Part shown: positions 26,707 through 35,508 of the stretch, piece by piece | Numbering within the stretch: the first letter of the stretch is position 1 | How the letters are laid out: each line of letters opens with the position of its first letter | Assembly (NCBI RefSeq): GCF_918797525.1 | Contig: NZ_OU963893.1 | Location: 2,852,001-2,916,000, forward strand | Direction: 5' to 3' | Origin: an unidentified bacterial endosymbiont | GTDB taxonomy: Bacteria > Pseudomonadota > Gammaproteobacteria > Enterobacterales > Enterobacteriaceae | DNA length: 64,000 nt | The notes under the pieces: generated by a model | Told to the model about the DNA's origin: nothing | Seen by the model: only the letters and a program-made list of their open reading frames with translations | Database searches by the model: none | Program-made: the position numbers and the translations under genes

Positions 26707-26838
26707 TTAGCCCGCAGGCATTGACCTAGATAAAACTGAGACATTACTGCTTGAGGCACTAATATAAGGTTCGGCAGAGAAGCGGTATTCAACGACAACG
26801 TGTTTACTCAGGACTTCTTTACTGAAAATGCCACACAT
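26707..26838 (-). CDS. yobF: Small protein YobF
   Basis: This 43-residue small ORF begins [18 protein letters not shown] and continues [19 protein letters not shown], a clear match to E. coli YobF (47 residues), a small stress-induced protein encoded ahead of cspC. The first 37 residues are well conserved. The C-terminus differs: it ends RSMPAG where E. coli has MLCLRAKKTI. It lies directly upstream of cspC on the same strand. Its function is unknown. Confidence 0.85.
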   Translation of the reverse strand: MCGIFSKEVLSKHVVVEYRFSAEPYISASSSNVSVLSRSMPAG

Positions 26839-27543
26839 AAACAGAACTGTACCTCGTTTAACCCAAAACGTGTTATCACATACAACGTTTAATATGGCAA
26901 GCCATTTTTAAACGCGTCTCGATCGGCCGCACAAATTCAGACACTGCTCCGTCAGGATCTGCACAATTATGCGCGTTCCTCATGAACAATGAGACTCCTC
27001 TTCGCTGGCTCAGCATTGCTTTCACAACTACTGTAATCTAAGACTTTTTTAACATAGCTCAATCATCTCAATGCGTCCAGCTCCGATGAAAAGAATTCTT
27101 AATGCAATGATTAAGTTAGAACATTTTGTGAAAAGTTATGCTGAAAAGATTGCAACACATCTACGATGTAACACTAAATATACGCTGATTATATGGGATG
27201 ATGCACCGGATTAAAATTTAGCCATTAATTACGAAGGTTATGCACCAAAATAATGAAATTTTTATGACCCTGCCTCATAACAAGGCAAGCAAAACGTTTC
27301 GATAAAATAAAATTCTTACTGGATTGTTATAAAATAGAATATATGCACACCCTCAGTGCGAGGATCCTAAGGATGAATATTCACCACTTTTCAATATCAT
27401 GAATGAATTATTAACCCGTGCCGCCTCACTACGCACCTGGGCTAGCTCACTGGCCGGTTCATCCGCCCGTTTCCCCCCCCTCGGTGTATGAGGCTGCAGG
27501 GAGGGTTTTTCCAGGCTACAGCCCTCCCCCCCGGGAAGACCTG
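26839..27543 (-). other. Long gene-free region upstream of yobF-cspC
   Basis: These 705 AT-rich bases should contain the yobF-cspC promoter and probably a long 5' leader. I find no credible ORF; short frames have no ribosome site or known family. Runs CCCTCCC and GGGAGGG near 27500-27535 could pair as a hairpin next to the yebO stop, but no clean terminator is formed. No RNA family is recognised. Confidence 0.5.
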
Positions 27544-27834
27544 TTAACGCTCAGCCACCAGGCGGATAAAATCGTCTTCATCTTCTTTTACTTCGTCAAG
27601 CGCGTCTTTCGGCACGGCCTTCTCTTCCGGTTCATTCGCTTCGCACAGACGGCGCAGTAACGCAGTCTGACGCTTCTGCTGGTCAAGCAGTGCTTCTAAT
27701 AATTCGATTTGTTCATTGGTACGTGAGCTCGCGCGGTTCACGAAAAACCACAGTATCAGTCCCACGATCAGCATAACCACAGAGATCATCAGGGAGGCGA
27801 TGCTCAACACCCCTGAATTCATTAACTCACCCAT
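27544..27834 (-). CDS. yebO: Small membrane protein YebO
   Basis: This 96-residue protein has one transmembrane helix (about 10-33, LSIASLMISVVMLIVGLILWFFV). A predicted coiled-coil helix follows (ASSRTNEQIELLEALLDQQKRQTALLRRLCEANEPEE), then an acidic tail ending FIRLVAER, the conserved end of the family. GAGGTG precedes the ATG. It lies on the same strand as mgrB, 73 bases downstream of it, and may share the PhoP-responsive transcript. Function unknown. Confidence 0.92.
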   Translation of the reverse strand: MGELMNSGVLSIASLMISVVMLIVGLILWFFVNRASSRTNEQIELLEALLDQQKRQTALLRRLCEANEPEEKAVPKDALDEVKEDEDDFIRLVAER

Positions 27835-27907
27835 TTCACCACCTCAATAAAACGTCTATTTTACCACTGGCGCGAAGGAAGGAAATGATCTTAAGAAAAA
27901 ATGCATA

Positions 27908-28051
27908 TTACCATGGAATAAACTGATTGATTGCGCAAACGCCGCTAAAAAACTGTACATCCTGATCGCACATCACATTGATAGTCTGCGTCCACAGCAC
28001 CACGCATGCTATCAGCACGATAACCAGAATTACCCAGCGTATTTTTTTCAC
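27908..28051 (-). CDS. mgrB: PhoQ inhibitor MgrB
   Basis: MgrB is a 47-residue inner-membrane peptide that binds the sensor kinase PhoQ and damps the PhoPQ response; its loss causes colistin resistance in Klebsiella and relatives. The sequence begins (M)[19 protein letters not shown], a single membrane helix, and ends FIPW. The periplasmic part holds the two essential cysteines ([16 protein letters not shown]). The start is GTG with CGGAG ahead. The frame is intact. A PhoP-box-like site lies 50 bases upstream, as expected for this feedback gene. Confidence 0.95.
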   Translation of the reverse strand: MKKIRWVILVIVLIACVVLWTQTINVMCDQDVQFFSGVCAINQFIPW

Positions 28052-28100
28052 TCCAAACTCCGTTTTAAGACCTATTGTTACCAGGTTAGCACGCCTATCT

Positions 28101-28117
28101 TAAACAGGGGCTAACTG
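28101..28117 (-). promoter_or_regulatory. PhoP-box-like site upstream of mgrB
   Basis: On the minus strand CAGTTA and TGTTTA lie as direct half-sites with a 5-base spacer, fitting (T/G)GTTTA-N5-(T/G)GTTTA with an imperfect first half. A TAACCT that could serve as -10 follows at about 12 bases. PhoP activation of mgrB is established in E. coli and Salmonella. Confidence 0.55.
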
Positions 28118-28211
28118 TAACCCCATCCCGTTCTTTTCAGAATCATGCACTTGTTTCATCCTTTAAAGCGGTTAGGCTGACAGGTATGACACCAAGGATA
28201 AAGAGGCAATG

Positions 28212-28451
28212 ATGCACTTACTCATACGAACAATTATTGCACTGGCCGTTTTATGGATTGGCCTTTTGTTAACCGGGTACGGTGTGCTTGTGGGAAGCAC
28301 TGAAAACGCTGCCGGACTGGGTATTCAGTGTAAATACCTTACCGCGCAGGGAGTGAGCACGGCTCAGTATTTGCACACAGAGAGCGGAATCATTGGATTA
28401 ACGAATTGCCCGGTGCTGCGTAAATCAGCCGTTGTGGTCGATAATGGTTAA
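28212..28451 (+). CDS. yobH: Conserved small secreted or membrane protein YobH
   Basis: This 79-residue protein has an N-terminal hydrophobic segment (LLIRTIIALAVLWIGLLLTGYGVL) that acts as signal anchor or signal peptide. Two cysteines follow in the exported part (GIQCKYL and TNCPVL), and the end SAVVVDNG is conserved in the family. Two adjacent ATGs are available; the one at 28212 has better spacing to AGAGG and gives the E. coli length. It is divergent from mgrB and convergent with kdgR. No function is known. Confidence 0.9.
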   Translation: MHLLIRTIIALAVLWIGLLLTGYGVLVGSTENAAGLGIQCKYLTAQGVSTAQYLHTESGIIGLTNCPVLRKSAVVVDNG

Positions 28452-28472
28452 GAACACCGTTGAACGATTCAC

Positions 28473-28506
28473 AAAAACGCCGCAACTGTTGCGGCGTTTG
28501 TATTTT
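28473..28506. terminator. Bidirectional terminator between yobH and kdgR
   Basis: AAACGCCGCAAC and GTTGCGGCGTTT form a perfect 12-bp stem around a single central base, with A/T runs on both sides. It can serve both convergent genes. Confidence 0.85.
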
Positions 28507-28514
28507 AACTACCC

Positions 28515-29306
28515 TTAAAACGGATAATCGTTATAGCCCATCTGCTCCGAAATTTTACGCGCGGCGGTATGAAGCATAGCCACATACTCATGGAGGCGTT
28601 CTTCGGAGAAACGCAGCGTTGGGAAAGAGATGCTGAGTCCGGCGATCACCACGCCAAACCGGTCGAACACAGGCACGCCAATACAGCGCAGCCCTTCTTC
28701 CTGCTCTTCATTATCTTCACCGTAACCCTGTTCACGCACGGTATCGAGCACCGATAATAGCGCTGCGGTACTGGTGATGGTCCGCTCAGTGCTACGTTTA
28801 TACTCCACGCCTTCGAGGATTTGCGTTACTTCCTCACGGTCACGCCATGCCAGCAGCACTTTACCAATCGCGGTACTGTAAAGCGGGTTGCGTCGACCAA
28901 TGCGTGAATACATGCGCAGATTGTACATGGAATCAATTTTATGGATGTAAACAATGCTGTCTTCATCCAGCGCCCCCAGATGCACCGTCTCTTTCGTCAG
29001 GCGAGAGAGTTCGCGCATCTGAATATCCGCGCTACGGATCAGATCCACGTTTTGTAACGCGCGGGCGCCCAATTCGAACAGCTTCAGCGTCAGGGAGTAT
29101 TTCTCTGACTCCCCTTCCTGCGCGACATAGCCCAGGGACTTCATGGTTTGCAAAAAGCGATAAACGGTGCTTTTCGACATCATCACACGCTGTGATAACT
29201 CTGTAATACCAATTTCACGCTCTTCTCCGAGCGCCTGCAAGATGCCAAACACCTTCAGCACGGAAGAAACAGAATCTGGCTGCTTATCCAAATCTGCAAT
29301 TGCCAT
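28515..29306 (-). CDS. kdgR: IclR-family repressor KdgR
   Basis: KdgR represses genes for uptake and breakdown of 2-keto-3-deoxygluconate and pectin-derived sugars; KDG releases it. The 263-residue protein has an N-terminal winged helix-turn-helix (about 12-75, GITELSQRVMMSKSTVYRFLQTM). The C-terminal IclR effector domain follows (RIGRRNPLYSTAIGKVLLAW near 140 and GLRCIGVPVFDRFGVVIAGLSIS near 205). The eda gene in this same window is a known KdgR target in E. coli. Length and sequence fit the family. Confidence 0.95.
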   Translation of the reverse strand: MAIADLDKQPDSVSSVLKVFGILQALGEEREIGITELSQRVMMSKSTVYRFLQTMKSLGYVAQEGESEKYSLTLKLFELGARALQNVDLIRSADIQMRELSRLTKETVHLGALDEDSIVYIHKIDSMYNLRMYSRIGRRNPLYSTAIGKVLLAWRDREEVTQILEGVEYKRSTERTITSTAALLSVLDTVREQGYGEDNEEQEEGLRCIGVPVFDRFGVVIAGLSISFPTLRFSEERLHEYVAMLHTAARKISEQMGYNDYPF

Positions 29307-29740
29307 TTATCACCTCATGGAGAGTGTTTTATAAAAATCAGAACCGGTTTTTATTATAAATTCCCGCCATGCTACCTGCAATCAATCAGCGGTAACTTGT
29401 TTACAAATCTGCGACATAAAACCGAAATATCAAGGCGAATTAGTTACCTTTGAAATAGTTTCACAAGAAACATTCCCCCTGCTTTACTGAAACAGTTCTG
29501 TGAGGCTAAAACGACCGGAACGATCTTCACTTATCTTAATGTTGACTTCCATTTCTACAAATTGACATTAATTTCACTTTCACATGAAAATTGATAAAGA
29601 CTAATTTCAATCTTTGTAATGCAAGCAATTAAAGTTTACTTAAAGTCAAAAAACTTATAAGAACACCAGACTATGATGCGCGTCATCGAGACTATTAGTT
29701 GTCTTACATAAAAATATCAAAGTTAATGAAGGTAGCAAAA
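29307..29740 (+). other. AT-rich intergenic region between kdgR and the autotransporter gene
   Basis: This is about 430 AT-rich bases between divergent genes. It should contain both promoters. I see no ORF, no clear operator and no RNA family. The 17 bases at 29695-29711 recur exactly at 35388-35404. E. coli has the transporter gene yebQ between kdgR and htpX; no remnant of it is visible here. Confidence 0.5.
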
Positions 29741-30850
29741 GTGATCAAGAAATCTGCAGTATCTGTCATGGTTCTGTGTGCTGTATCGGGTGTCGCACGT
29801 GCATCGAATATTGATGTTACCAACTTCTTCACCAGGGCTAAAACCGCTATTGCCACGCCATCCGACCAAAATGCACGTACAGAGGCCGTCAATGCCTATG
29901 ACAATCTGAATGCATCACATGAAAAAATAGAGGGTCTGAAAAAGATCCTTGCTAACCGTGACCGCACATCATCACAGGTTAGTGCTCTAAATACTGCTCA
30001 CGTGGAACGTTTTAAGCAGTTGAAAGCTGAAGCTGAGGAAGGTACTGCGCATGCGCAAGATAACCGTAACCGTACAGCGATGCAGCATGTTGACGGCAAT
30101 ACTGCTGTTGCAACCGTAAATGCCACGGCTCAGAGTGCTCTCTTAACGGCTCATTCTTCATCAAATGAGGCTTCTTTGGTTAATAGCAAGGCAGCCACTA
30201 TTCATAAAGAAGTGATGGATAATGAGGTTCGTGATGATTCTCAGGATCGCGCAATCCACCATGCGCAGACAAACGCAGATGCTGCACTGAATGGCAATCT
30301 GAAACAGTCTCAATACATCGCTGACAATAAAGAGGCTATCAAGGGTCTGCAACTCGAACAGGCTAACCGTGACCGTACAGCCTTCCAGCATGCCACGCCT
30401 CAACCGAAAAATGGTAAGGACGGTGTGACCACCGTAATCGCCAAAAATGATACCAGGACGCAACAGCAGGTATCGCGTAATTCAGACAGCATCCAGCTCA
30501 TGCGGGGCCAGGTAATTTCTGAATCCCGTGCCCGGTATGATGGGGATGTTGCCGCTGTTAAATCGGCAAATGGCTACACCGACCAGCGTATTAAATCCGT
30601 TGAAGATCAGCAGAGTAACGATCGTAAAGAGTATCGTGCCGGTATTGCGGGTGCTATCTCTATCAGCGGTCTGCATTATGTCGATACTGATAATTCTGTT
30701 GCCGTTGGTGCGGGCAGTTTCAAAGATGCACAAGGTTACGCACTGGGTTATCGTCACAAATTCTCAGAAAATGTCGCGGCAACCGTTGCTGCATCTGAGA
30801 CCAGCAAGGGTGATACTGCGTTTTCAGCATCTGCTGCAATCGGCTGGTGA
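29741..30850 (+). CDS. Small YadA-like trimeric autotransporter
   Basis: This predicted surface protein is anchored by a YadA-type trimeric beta-barrel (type Vc secretion). I chose the GTG at 29741, with GAAGGT seven bases ahead, giving 369 residues and a clean signal peptide (1-21, ending SGVARA). ATG at 29726 and TTG at 29699 are alternatives. The passenger (22-290) is Ala/Asn/Gln-rich, helical and likely coiled coil. It contains three copies of an NR(D/N)RT-x-x-QH-like motif at about 72, 108 and 209. The anchor (about 291-369) has RKEYRAGIAGAISISGL, then alternating strands ending in FSASAAIGW with the terminal aromatic. It is an accessory gene between kdgR and htpX. Adhesin function is inferred; no head domain is recognised. 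Confidence 0.82.
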   Translation: MIKKSAVSVMVLCAVSGVARASNIDVTNFFTRAKTAIATPSDQNARTEAVNAYDNLNASHEKIEGLKKILANRDRTSSQVSALNTAHVERFKQLKAEAEEGTAHAQDNRNRTAMQHVDGNTAVATVNATAQSALLTAHSSSNEASLVNSKAATIHKEVMDNEVRDDSQDRAIHHAQTNADAALNGNLKQSQYIADNKEAIKGLQLEQANRDRTAFQHATPQPKNGKDGVTTVIAKNDTRTQQQVSRNSDSIQLMRGQVISESRARYDGDVAAVKSANGYTDQRIKSVEDQQSNDRKEYRAGIAGAISISGLHYVDTDNSVAVGAGSFKDAQGYALGYRHKFSENVAATVAASETSKGDTAFSASAAIGW

Positions 30851-30862
30851 TATATCAGAAAT

Positions 30863-30890
30863 GGCCCCGACAGGGATGGCGGGGCCGTTT
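30863..30890 (+). terminator. Terminator after the autotransporter gene
   Basis: GGCCCCG and CGGGGCC form a seven-base stem with a ten-base loop, followed by GTTTAT, a weak U-run. It lies 13 bases beyond the stop codon. Confidence 0.6.
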
Positions 30891-30898
30891 ATCGGCAG

Positions 30899-30932
30899 AA
30901 AAAAAGCCAGGCGGACTACTTCCCTGCCCGGC
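30899..30932 (-). terminator. htpX terminator
   Basis: On the minus strand GCCGGGCAG pairs with CCGCCTGGC, with one wobble and one mismatch, and is followed by seven T residues. It lies about 20 bases after the htpX stop. Confidence 0.75.
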
Positions 30933-30951
30933 ATTTTTCCAGTGTTAAGCG

Positions 30952-31833
30952 TTATTTCAGGTATTGTCCGCTACGCAGCGCTTCAATACGTTTATCCAGC
31001 GGCGGGTGAGACATAAACAGCTCACTCAGGGATTTGGATTTACCGTTGATGCAGAACGCCATCATGCTGGATGCTTCCTGCGGTTCATAGCTGGTTTTCA
31101 GACGCTGCAGCGCAGCAATCATCTTATCACGCCCAACAAGCTTCGCAGAGCCAGCATCCGCATGGAATTCACGGTGACGTGAGAACCACATGGTGATAAT
31201 GCTTGCGAGGATGCCAAACACCAGTTCAAGCACCATCGATACCGCGAAGTAGATCAGCGGGTTACCGTTGCTCCCCTCACCTTCTTCGCGATTTCCGCCC
31301 ATAAAACCGGCTGCAATCTGCGCCAGAATTCGAGAAATAAAGATAACAAAGGTGTTCACTACACCCTGAATGAGAGTCATGGTCACCATGTCGCCGTTGG
31401 CGATGTGGCTGATTTCATGAGCGATCACCGCCTCAGCTTCGTCACGACTCATGTTTTGCAGCAAGCCGGTGCTGACGGCAACAAGGGACGCATCACGACG
31501 TGCCCCGGTGGCAAAGGCGTTGATATCCGGCGCGTGGTAAATAGCCACTTGCGGCATAGCGATCCCAGCCTGTTTAGACTGCTGGGCTACGGTATTCATT
31601 AGCCACCGTTCCATATCGTTACGCGGCTGTTCAATCACCTCACCCCCTACCGATTTCAGCGCCATCCACTTCGACATCAGAAGTGAAACGAAAGAGCCAC
31701 CAAAACCAAACAGCAGCGCCATAATCAATAGACCCTGAACGCTGCTCGACTGAATTCCTGTCAGGCTTAGCACCAGCCCGAAAACCACCATAACCGCCAG
31801 GTTGGTGAGCAGGAAGAGCGCGATTCGCATCAT
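30952..31833 (-). CDS. htpX: Membrane metalloprotease HtpX
   Basis: HtpX is an inner-membrane zinc protease that degrades misfolded membrane proteins together with FtsH. The 293-residue protein has two N-terminal membrane helices (about 5-25 and 34-52) and the M48 motif HEISH (His139, Glu140, His143). Two further helices lie near 160-215, and the [11 protein letters not shown] segment supplies the third zinc ligand region. In E. coli it is induced by the CpxAR envelope-stress system; I did not identify a CpxR site. Confidence 0.96.
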   Translation of the reverse strand: MMRIALFLLTNLAVMVVFGLVLSLTGIQSSSVQGLLIMALLFGFGGSFVSLLMSKWMALKSVGGEVIEQPRNDMERWLMNTVAQQSKQAGIAMPQVAIYHAPDINAFATGARRDASLVAVSTGLLQNMSRDEAEAVIAHEISHIANGDMVTMTLIQGVVNTFVIFISRILAQIAAGFMGGNREEGEGSNGNPLIYFAVSMVLELVFGILASIITMWFSRHREFHADAGSAKLVGRDKMIAALQRLKTSYEPQEASSMMAFCINGKSKSLSELFMSHPPLDKRIEALRSGQYLK

Positions 31834-31988
31834 AATTTTCTTTTAACCTCAGTTTAACAAAACGCACTATGCGATTACCCACATCGTATGGGTATTGTGG
31901 CTATTTTCAAGGATTCGACATGCGTAAGTCACCAGAAAGACACAACTTTACACAATAGAAATTCAGATTGACGAGAGGATGCAGAACT

Positions 31989-32020
31989 AAAAAAAACAGG
32001 CACAATTTCTTGTGCCTGTT
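31989..32020 (-). terminator. prc terminator
   Basis: On the minus strand AACAGGCACAA-GAAA-TTGTGCCTGTT is a perfect stem followed by eight T residues, seven bases beyond the prc stop. Confidence 0.9.
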
Positions 32021-32026
32021 GGGGGA

Positions 32027-34075
32027 TTATTTTGCCGCTGCGGGCTGCAAGGCAGATCTGTTTTTTTCCTGTTTCGCCAGGTCGAGTGCGATATGCACCG
32101 TCTCGTCCAGATACGGATCCGGCTCCTGATAATCTTTGGGCAGATCGTCCAGCTTCTTAAGCAGAGGCTTACCTTCACGTTTTAAGCGATCGTTGATACG
32201 CGCCAGACGGGTTGCGTCCTCTTCGTTGTTCTCTTTCTCACGCTGAGCGTAGTTAAGAGAAACAATATTCCGTTTTTCTTTCAGCGCATTGAAGCGAGCA
32301 ATGTCCTTCATGATGTACTGGAATTCCGGATCTTTCGCGATGCGATCGTTATGGTTTTTCAACAGCTCAGGACCAAACGGGGTCAAATCACCGGCTTTCA
32401 CGAATGTTGCGGCATTGATGCTATCCCACGGCAGGGCGTTATCTTCGAACTGCTCGCCCGTTTCCGTCGCTTCAGTGCCCGTCGGCATCATGATATCCGG
32501 CGTTACGCCTTTACGCTGGGTACTGCCGCCATTCACCCGGTAGAACTTCTGAATGGTGTACTGAACAGAGCCCAGTGCAGGCCACTCCGGACGCAACATT
32601 TGATCGTAAATGCGGTTCAGCGAACGATACTGTTGAACGGTCCCTTTACCAAAGGTCGGCTCGCCGACAATCAGCGCACGGCCATAATCCTGCATTGCTG
32701 CGGCAAAAATTTCAGAAGCAGATGCGCTAAAGCGATCGACCAGAACCACCAGTGGGCCTTTATAGTAAACCACGCCGTCCGTGTCGGCATCTTCCCGGAC
32801 CTTACCGTTGTTATCGCGTACCTGAACAACCGGGCCGGACGGGATAAACAGGCCAGACAGGGAAACCGCTTCAGTCAGTGCGCCACCGCCGTTGCTGCGC
32901 AAATCGATGATTATGCTGCTGACGTTCTGCTTTTCGAGCTTTTGCAACTGGACTTTCACATCGTCGGTCAGACCCACGTAGAAGCCAGGAATATCCAGCA
33001 CTCCAACCTTCTCTTTACCGACTGTTTTCACCGTCATTTTTACCGCGCGGTCTTCCAGGCGGATACGCTCTCGCGTCAAAGTAACGATACGGGTTTTGGT
33101 TCCTTTTCCGGCAGGTAAAATTTCCAGACGGACTTTGCTGCCTTTCGGGCCTTTAATCAGCGCAACCACATCGTCAAGCCGCCAGCCGATCACGTCGACC
33201 ATGTTCTGACCGGTTTGACCGACTCCCACAATGCGGTCGCCTACGCCTATCGCTTTGCTTTTAGAAGCCGGGCCGCCCGCAACCATGGAGTTGATCACGG
33301 TATAATCATCGTCCATCTGCAATACCGCCCCAATACCTTCCAGAGACAGGCTCATTTCGGTATTAAATTGTTCGGTGTTACGTGGGGAGAGATAGTTGGT
33401 GTGCGGATCGATTTCACGGGCGAATGCGGTCATCGCCAGTGAGAAAACATCTTCACTGTTGGTTTGCGCCAGGCGACGAATCGCGAATTTGTAACGACGG
33501 TTTAATGTCTCACGGATCTCTTTCTCGTTCTTGCCCGTCAGCTTAAGACTCAACTGGTCAAACTTAACTTTGGCGTCCCACAGGGCGTTCAGTTCAGCTT
33601 CATCTTTCGGCCATGGCGCTTTACTGCGATCCAGATTGAAGGTGTCGTTGCCGGTGAAATCCATGGGCCGCTCGAGAACCTTGAGCGCATACTGGTAACG
33701 TTCAAAACGACGCTTTTGAGACAAATTATACAGTTCGTAGAACAGGTCCAGCTTGCCGGAACGCAACTCGTCACCCACGTCGGATTTGCGTTTTGCGAAC
33801 TGCTCGACATCGCTGGCGAGCAGTACGTTATGGCTGTAATCCAGCAAGTTCAGAAAACGATCAAAGATTTTGGCCGAAAAGGCCTGATCGAGATCGAACT
33901 GACGATAATGCGAACGAGTGAAGCGTGACGTCACACGCTCACTCACCGTCGCGTGCTGGGTCTCTTCCTTAAGAACCGGGATTTGATCAACGCGCGTGAT
34001 ATCGTCCACTGCGAAAGCGTGGCCCGTTATAGCAAACAGGCCCGCCAACGCGGTGAGCTTAAAAAAAGTGTTCAT
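32027..34075 (-). CDS. prc: Carboxy-terminal processing protease Prc (Tsp)
   Basis: Prc is a periplasmic serine protease that trims FtsI and degrades substrates, including the endopeptidase MepS when helped by the lipoprotein NlpI. From the ATG at 34073-34075 it has 682 residues, the E. coli length; the frame opens 16 codons earlier. A signal peptide ends in GHAFA (about residue 20). The PDZ domain is around 230-320 (GIGAVLQMDDDYTVINSMVAGGPASKS). The Ser/Lys dyad lies in DRFSASASEIFAAAM (Ser) and GEPTFGKGTVQ (Lys). It follows proQ closely and is probably co-transcribed with it. Confidence 0.96.
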   Translation of the reverse strand: MNTFFKLTALAGLFAITGHAFAVDDITRVDQIPVLKEETQHATVSERVTSRFTRSHYRQFDLDQAFSAKIFDRFLNLLDYSHNVLLASDVEQFAKRKSDVGDELRSGKLDLFYELYNLSQKRRFERYQYALKVLERPMDFTGNDTFNLDRSKAPWPKDEAELNALWDAKVKFDQLSLKLTGKNEKEIRETLNRRYKFAIRRLAQTNSEDVFSLAMTAFAREIDPHTNYLSPRNTEQFNTEMSLSLEGIGAVLQMDDDYTVINSMVAGGPASKSKAIGVGDRIVGVGQTGQNMVDVIGWRLDDVVALIKGPKGSKVRLEILPAGKGTKTRIVTLTRERIRLEDRAVKMTVKTVGKEKVGVLDIPGFYVGLTDDVKVQLQKLEKQNVSSIIIDLRSNGGGALTEAVSLSGLFIPSGPVVQVRDNNGKVREDADTDGVVYYKGPLVVLVDRFSASASEIFAAAMQDYGRALIVGEPTFGKGTVQQYRSLNRIYDQMLRPEWPALGSVQYTIQKFYRVNGGSTQRKGVTPDIMMPTGTEATETGEQFEDNALPWDSINAATFVKAGDLTPFGPELLKNHNDRIAKDPEFQYIMKDIARFNALKEKRNIVSLNYAQREKENNEEDATRLARINDRLKREGKPLLKKLDDLPKDYQEPDPYLDETVHIALDLAKQEKNRSALQPAAAK

Positions 34076-34094
34076 GCCAGGCTTGGCCTCCGTT

Positions 34095-34203
34095 TCAGAA
34101 CAACAAGTGTTCTGCGCGTACAATCATTGACATACCAGAAGTCAGCTGTACACGAACGCCATCTTTGGTGATTTCCAGTACGGTGGCGTCCATTGCATTG
34201 TTA
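34095..34203 (-). pseudogene. proQ: Displaced proQ C-terminal (Tudor-like) segment
   Basis: In the shifted frame the minus strand reads [20 protein letters not shown] and then [15 protein letters not shown] before a TGA at 34095-34097. This is the ProQ C-terminal domain (E. coli ends [12 protein letters not shown]). Its integrity up to a natural stop, followed by the prc ribosome site 19 bases before prc, shows that the segment is not decayed. That favours either a recent frameshift or a sequence error. Confidence 0.85.
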
Positions 34204-34782
34204 CCCCGCTTTCACCTTCAACCCCTGACCTACGCTCAACGCGTTGATGTCAGAGACTGGGGTATGGCGCTGCTCTTCACGCGGCGAGCGTGGGGCTTTG
34301 GCTGCTGGTTTGTCTGCACGCGGTTTGCGATCGTTATTCTCGTTACGGCGCGGCGCAGGACGCGGTTTACGCTCGCGACGAGGCGCCTCTTCCTGACCGT
34401 TTGCCGCAGCGGCTTCGCGTTTTTTCGCTTGCTGTTCAGCACGCTGTGCCTGAACGCGTGCTTTGGCTTCTTCAAGCTGTTTACGCGCGTGCTCTACGTG
34501 CTGCTCGTCGAGCTCACCGCAAGGATTGCCATCGAGATCAACACGGGTCGCGCCCGGCTTGATACCGTAAAGGTAACGCCAGCTTGACGTATAAAGACGT
34601 AAAGCGGAACGAAGCTGAGTTTTGCTGAGGTTCATTTCGCCCTCAACGCGTGCGACTAAATCCTGAAATATACCGACTTTCAGGGGACGAGCTTCACCTT
34701 CAGCACTGAAACACTGTGGGAAACGCTCGGCCAGAAATGCGATAACTTCTTTACTGCTATTCAACTTAGGTTGATTTTCCAT
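34201..34782 (-). CDS. proQ: RNA chaperone ProQ, frameshifted before its C-terminal domain
   Basis: ProQ is a FinO-domain RNA-binding protein that stabilises many mRNAs and sRNAs. The frame encodes the complete N-terminal FinO domain (about 1-120, [17 protein letters not shown] to the [12 protein letters not shown] helix) and the basic linker (about 121-180). It stops after [10 protein letters not shown] at residue 193. E. coli ProQ has 232 residues with a Tudor-like C-terminal domain. The run of four C at 34204-34207 (GGGG on the coding strand) has one base too many. With three, the frame continues to 34095 and gives 228 residues. FinO-dependent RNA binding should survive; functions of the C-terminal domain would be lost if the frameshift is real. 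Confidence 0.9.
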   Translation of the reverse strand: MENQPKLNSSKEVIAFLAERFPQCFSAEGEARPLKVGIFQDLVARVEGEMNLSKTQLRSALRLYTSSWRYLYGIKPGATRVDLDGNPCGELDEQHVEHARKQLEEAKARVQAQRAEQQAKKREAAAANGQEEAPRRERKPRPAPRRNENNDRKPRADKPAAKAPRSPREEQRHTPVSDINALSVGQGLKVKAG

Positions 34783-34878
34783 GAAATTTCCTGATTACAA
34801 CGGACGTTGCCAACTTGCGCAGGCATGAACAGGCGTCATTATAATGACGCTATCAGTAAATGCTACGTTATCCGTTGA

Positions 34879-35376
34879 TTATCCTGCGACGCTCGCAAAG
34901 AATTTTTGATAATCGGTCGTTGCCAGTACGTTTTCCAGGGTAGCCACTAAGGCGCGAAGCCCCTGTTCATCCTCGGTTGTAAAGTTGTTAAAGGCCGTAC
35001 TGTCGATATCCAGTACGCCAATTGTCTGATTTTGTACCCGCAGAGGAAAAACGATTTCGGAATTGCTGGCCGCATCGCAGGCAATATGACCGTCAAACGC
35101 ATGTACGTCCTCGACACGCTGGACCTCACCAGTGGCCACCGCCGTTCCGCACACACCGCGTCCTACAGGGATACGCACACAAGCAAGTCTCCCCTGAAAG
35201 GGGCCGAGCACCAGTGTGTCACCTTCCAGAAGGTAAAAACCGGCCCAGTTGACGTCGGTCAGTCGTTCAAACAAGAGTGCGCTTGTATTTGCCAGAGTAG
35301 CTAAAAAACTGGTTTCACCCGTCATCAATGCCTTAAAATCGCGGTTAAGAACCGCGTAGAATTCTGTTTTGTTCAT
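34879..35376 (-). CDS. msrC: Free methionine-(R)-sulfoxide reductase
   Basis: MsrC (YebR) reduces free L-methionine-(R)-S-oxide with thioredoxin. It has 165 residues, the E. coli length, and is a single GAF domain. Catalytic cysteines are visible in RLACVRIPVGRGVCGTAVA and DGHIACDAASNSEIVFPL. It begins MNKTEFYAVLNRDFKALM. It lies upstream of proQ on the same strand with about 100 bases between, and is divergent from letA. Confidence 0.95.
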   Translation of the reverse strand: MNKTEFYAVLNRDFKALMTGETSFLATLANTSALLFERLTDVNWAGFYLLEGDTLVLGPFQGRLACVRIPVGRGVCGTAVATGEVQRVEDVHAFDGHIACDAASNSEIVFPLRVQNQTIGVLDIDSTAFNNFTTEDEQGLRALVATLENVLATTDYQKFFASVAG

Positions 35377-35508
35377 TCTTCAATCACTTAGTTGTCTTAC
35401 ATAATTTCCGCATAGCCTATTAAAATAAGCAATAAATGCGCTCATGCTCAAGATGAATCCGTTCATGAGTTACTATAAACTTTAACAATACTTATTCGTG
35501 CGCATCTG

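Noticed and set aside
29451..29463. TGAAATAGTTTCA upstream of kdgR as a KdgR autoregulatory site
   Set aside because: The palindrome has a 3-base spacer where the KdgR operator has 5, and flanking bases do not fit.
29695..35404. Identical 17-bp TTAGTTGTCTTACATAA at 29695-29711 and 35388-35404 as flanks of a mobile unit
   Set aside because: The intervening DNA is mostly core genes (htpX, prc, proQ, msrC) and one chance match of this length in 64 kb is plausible.
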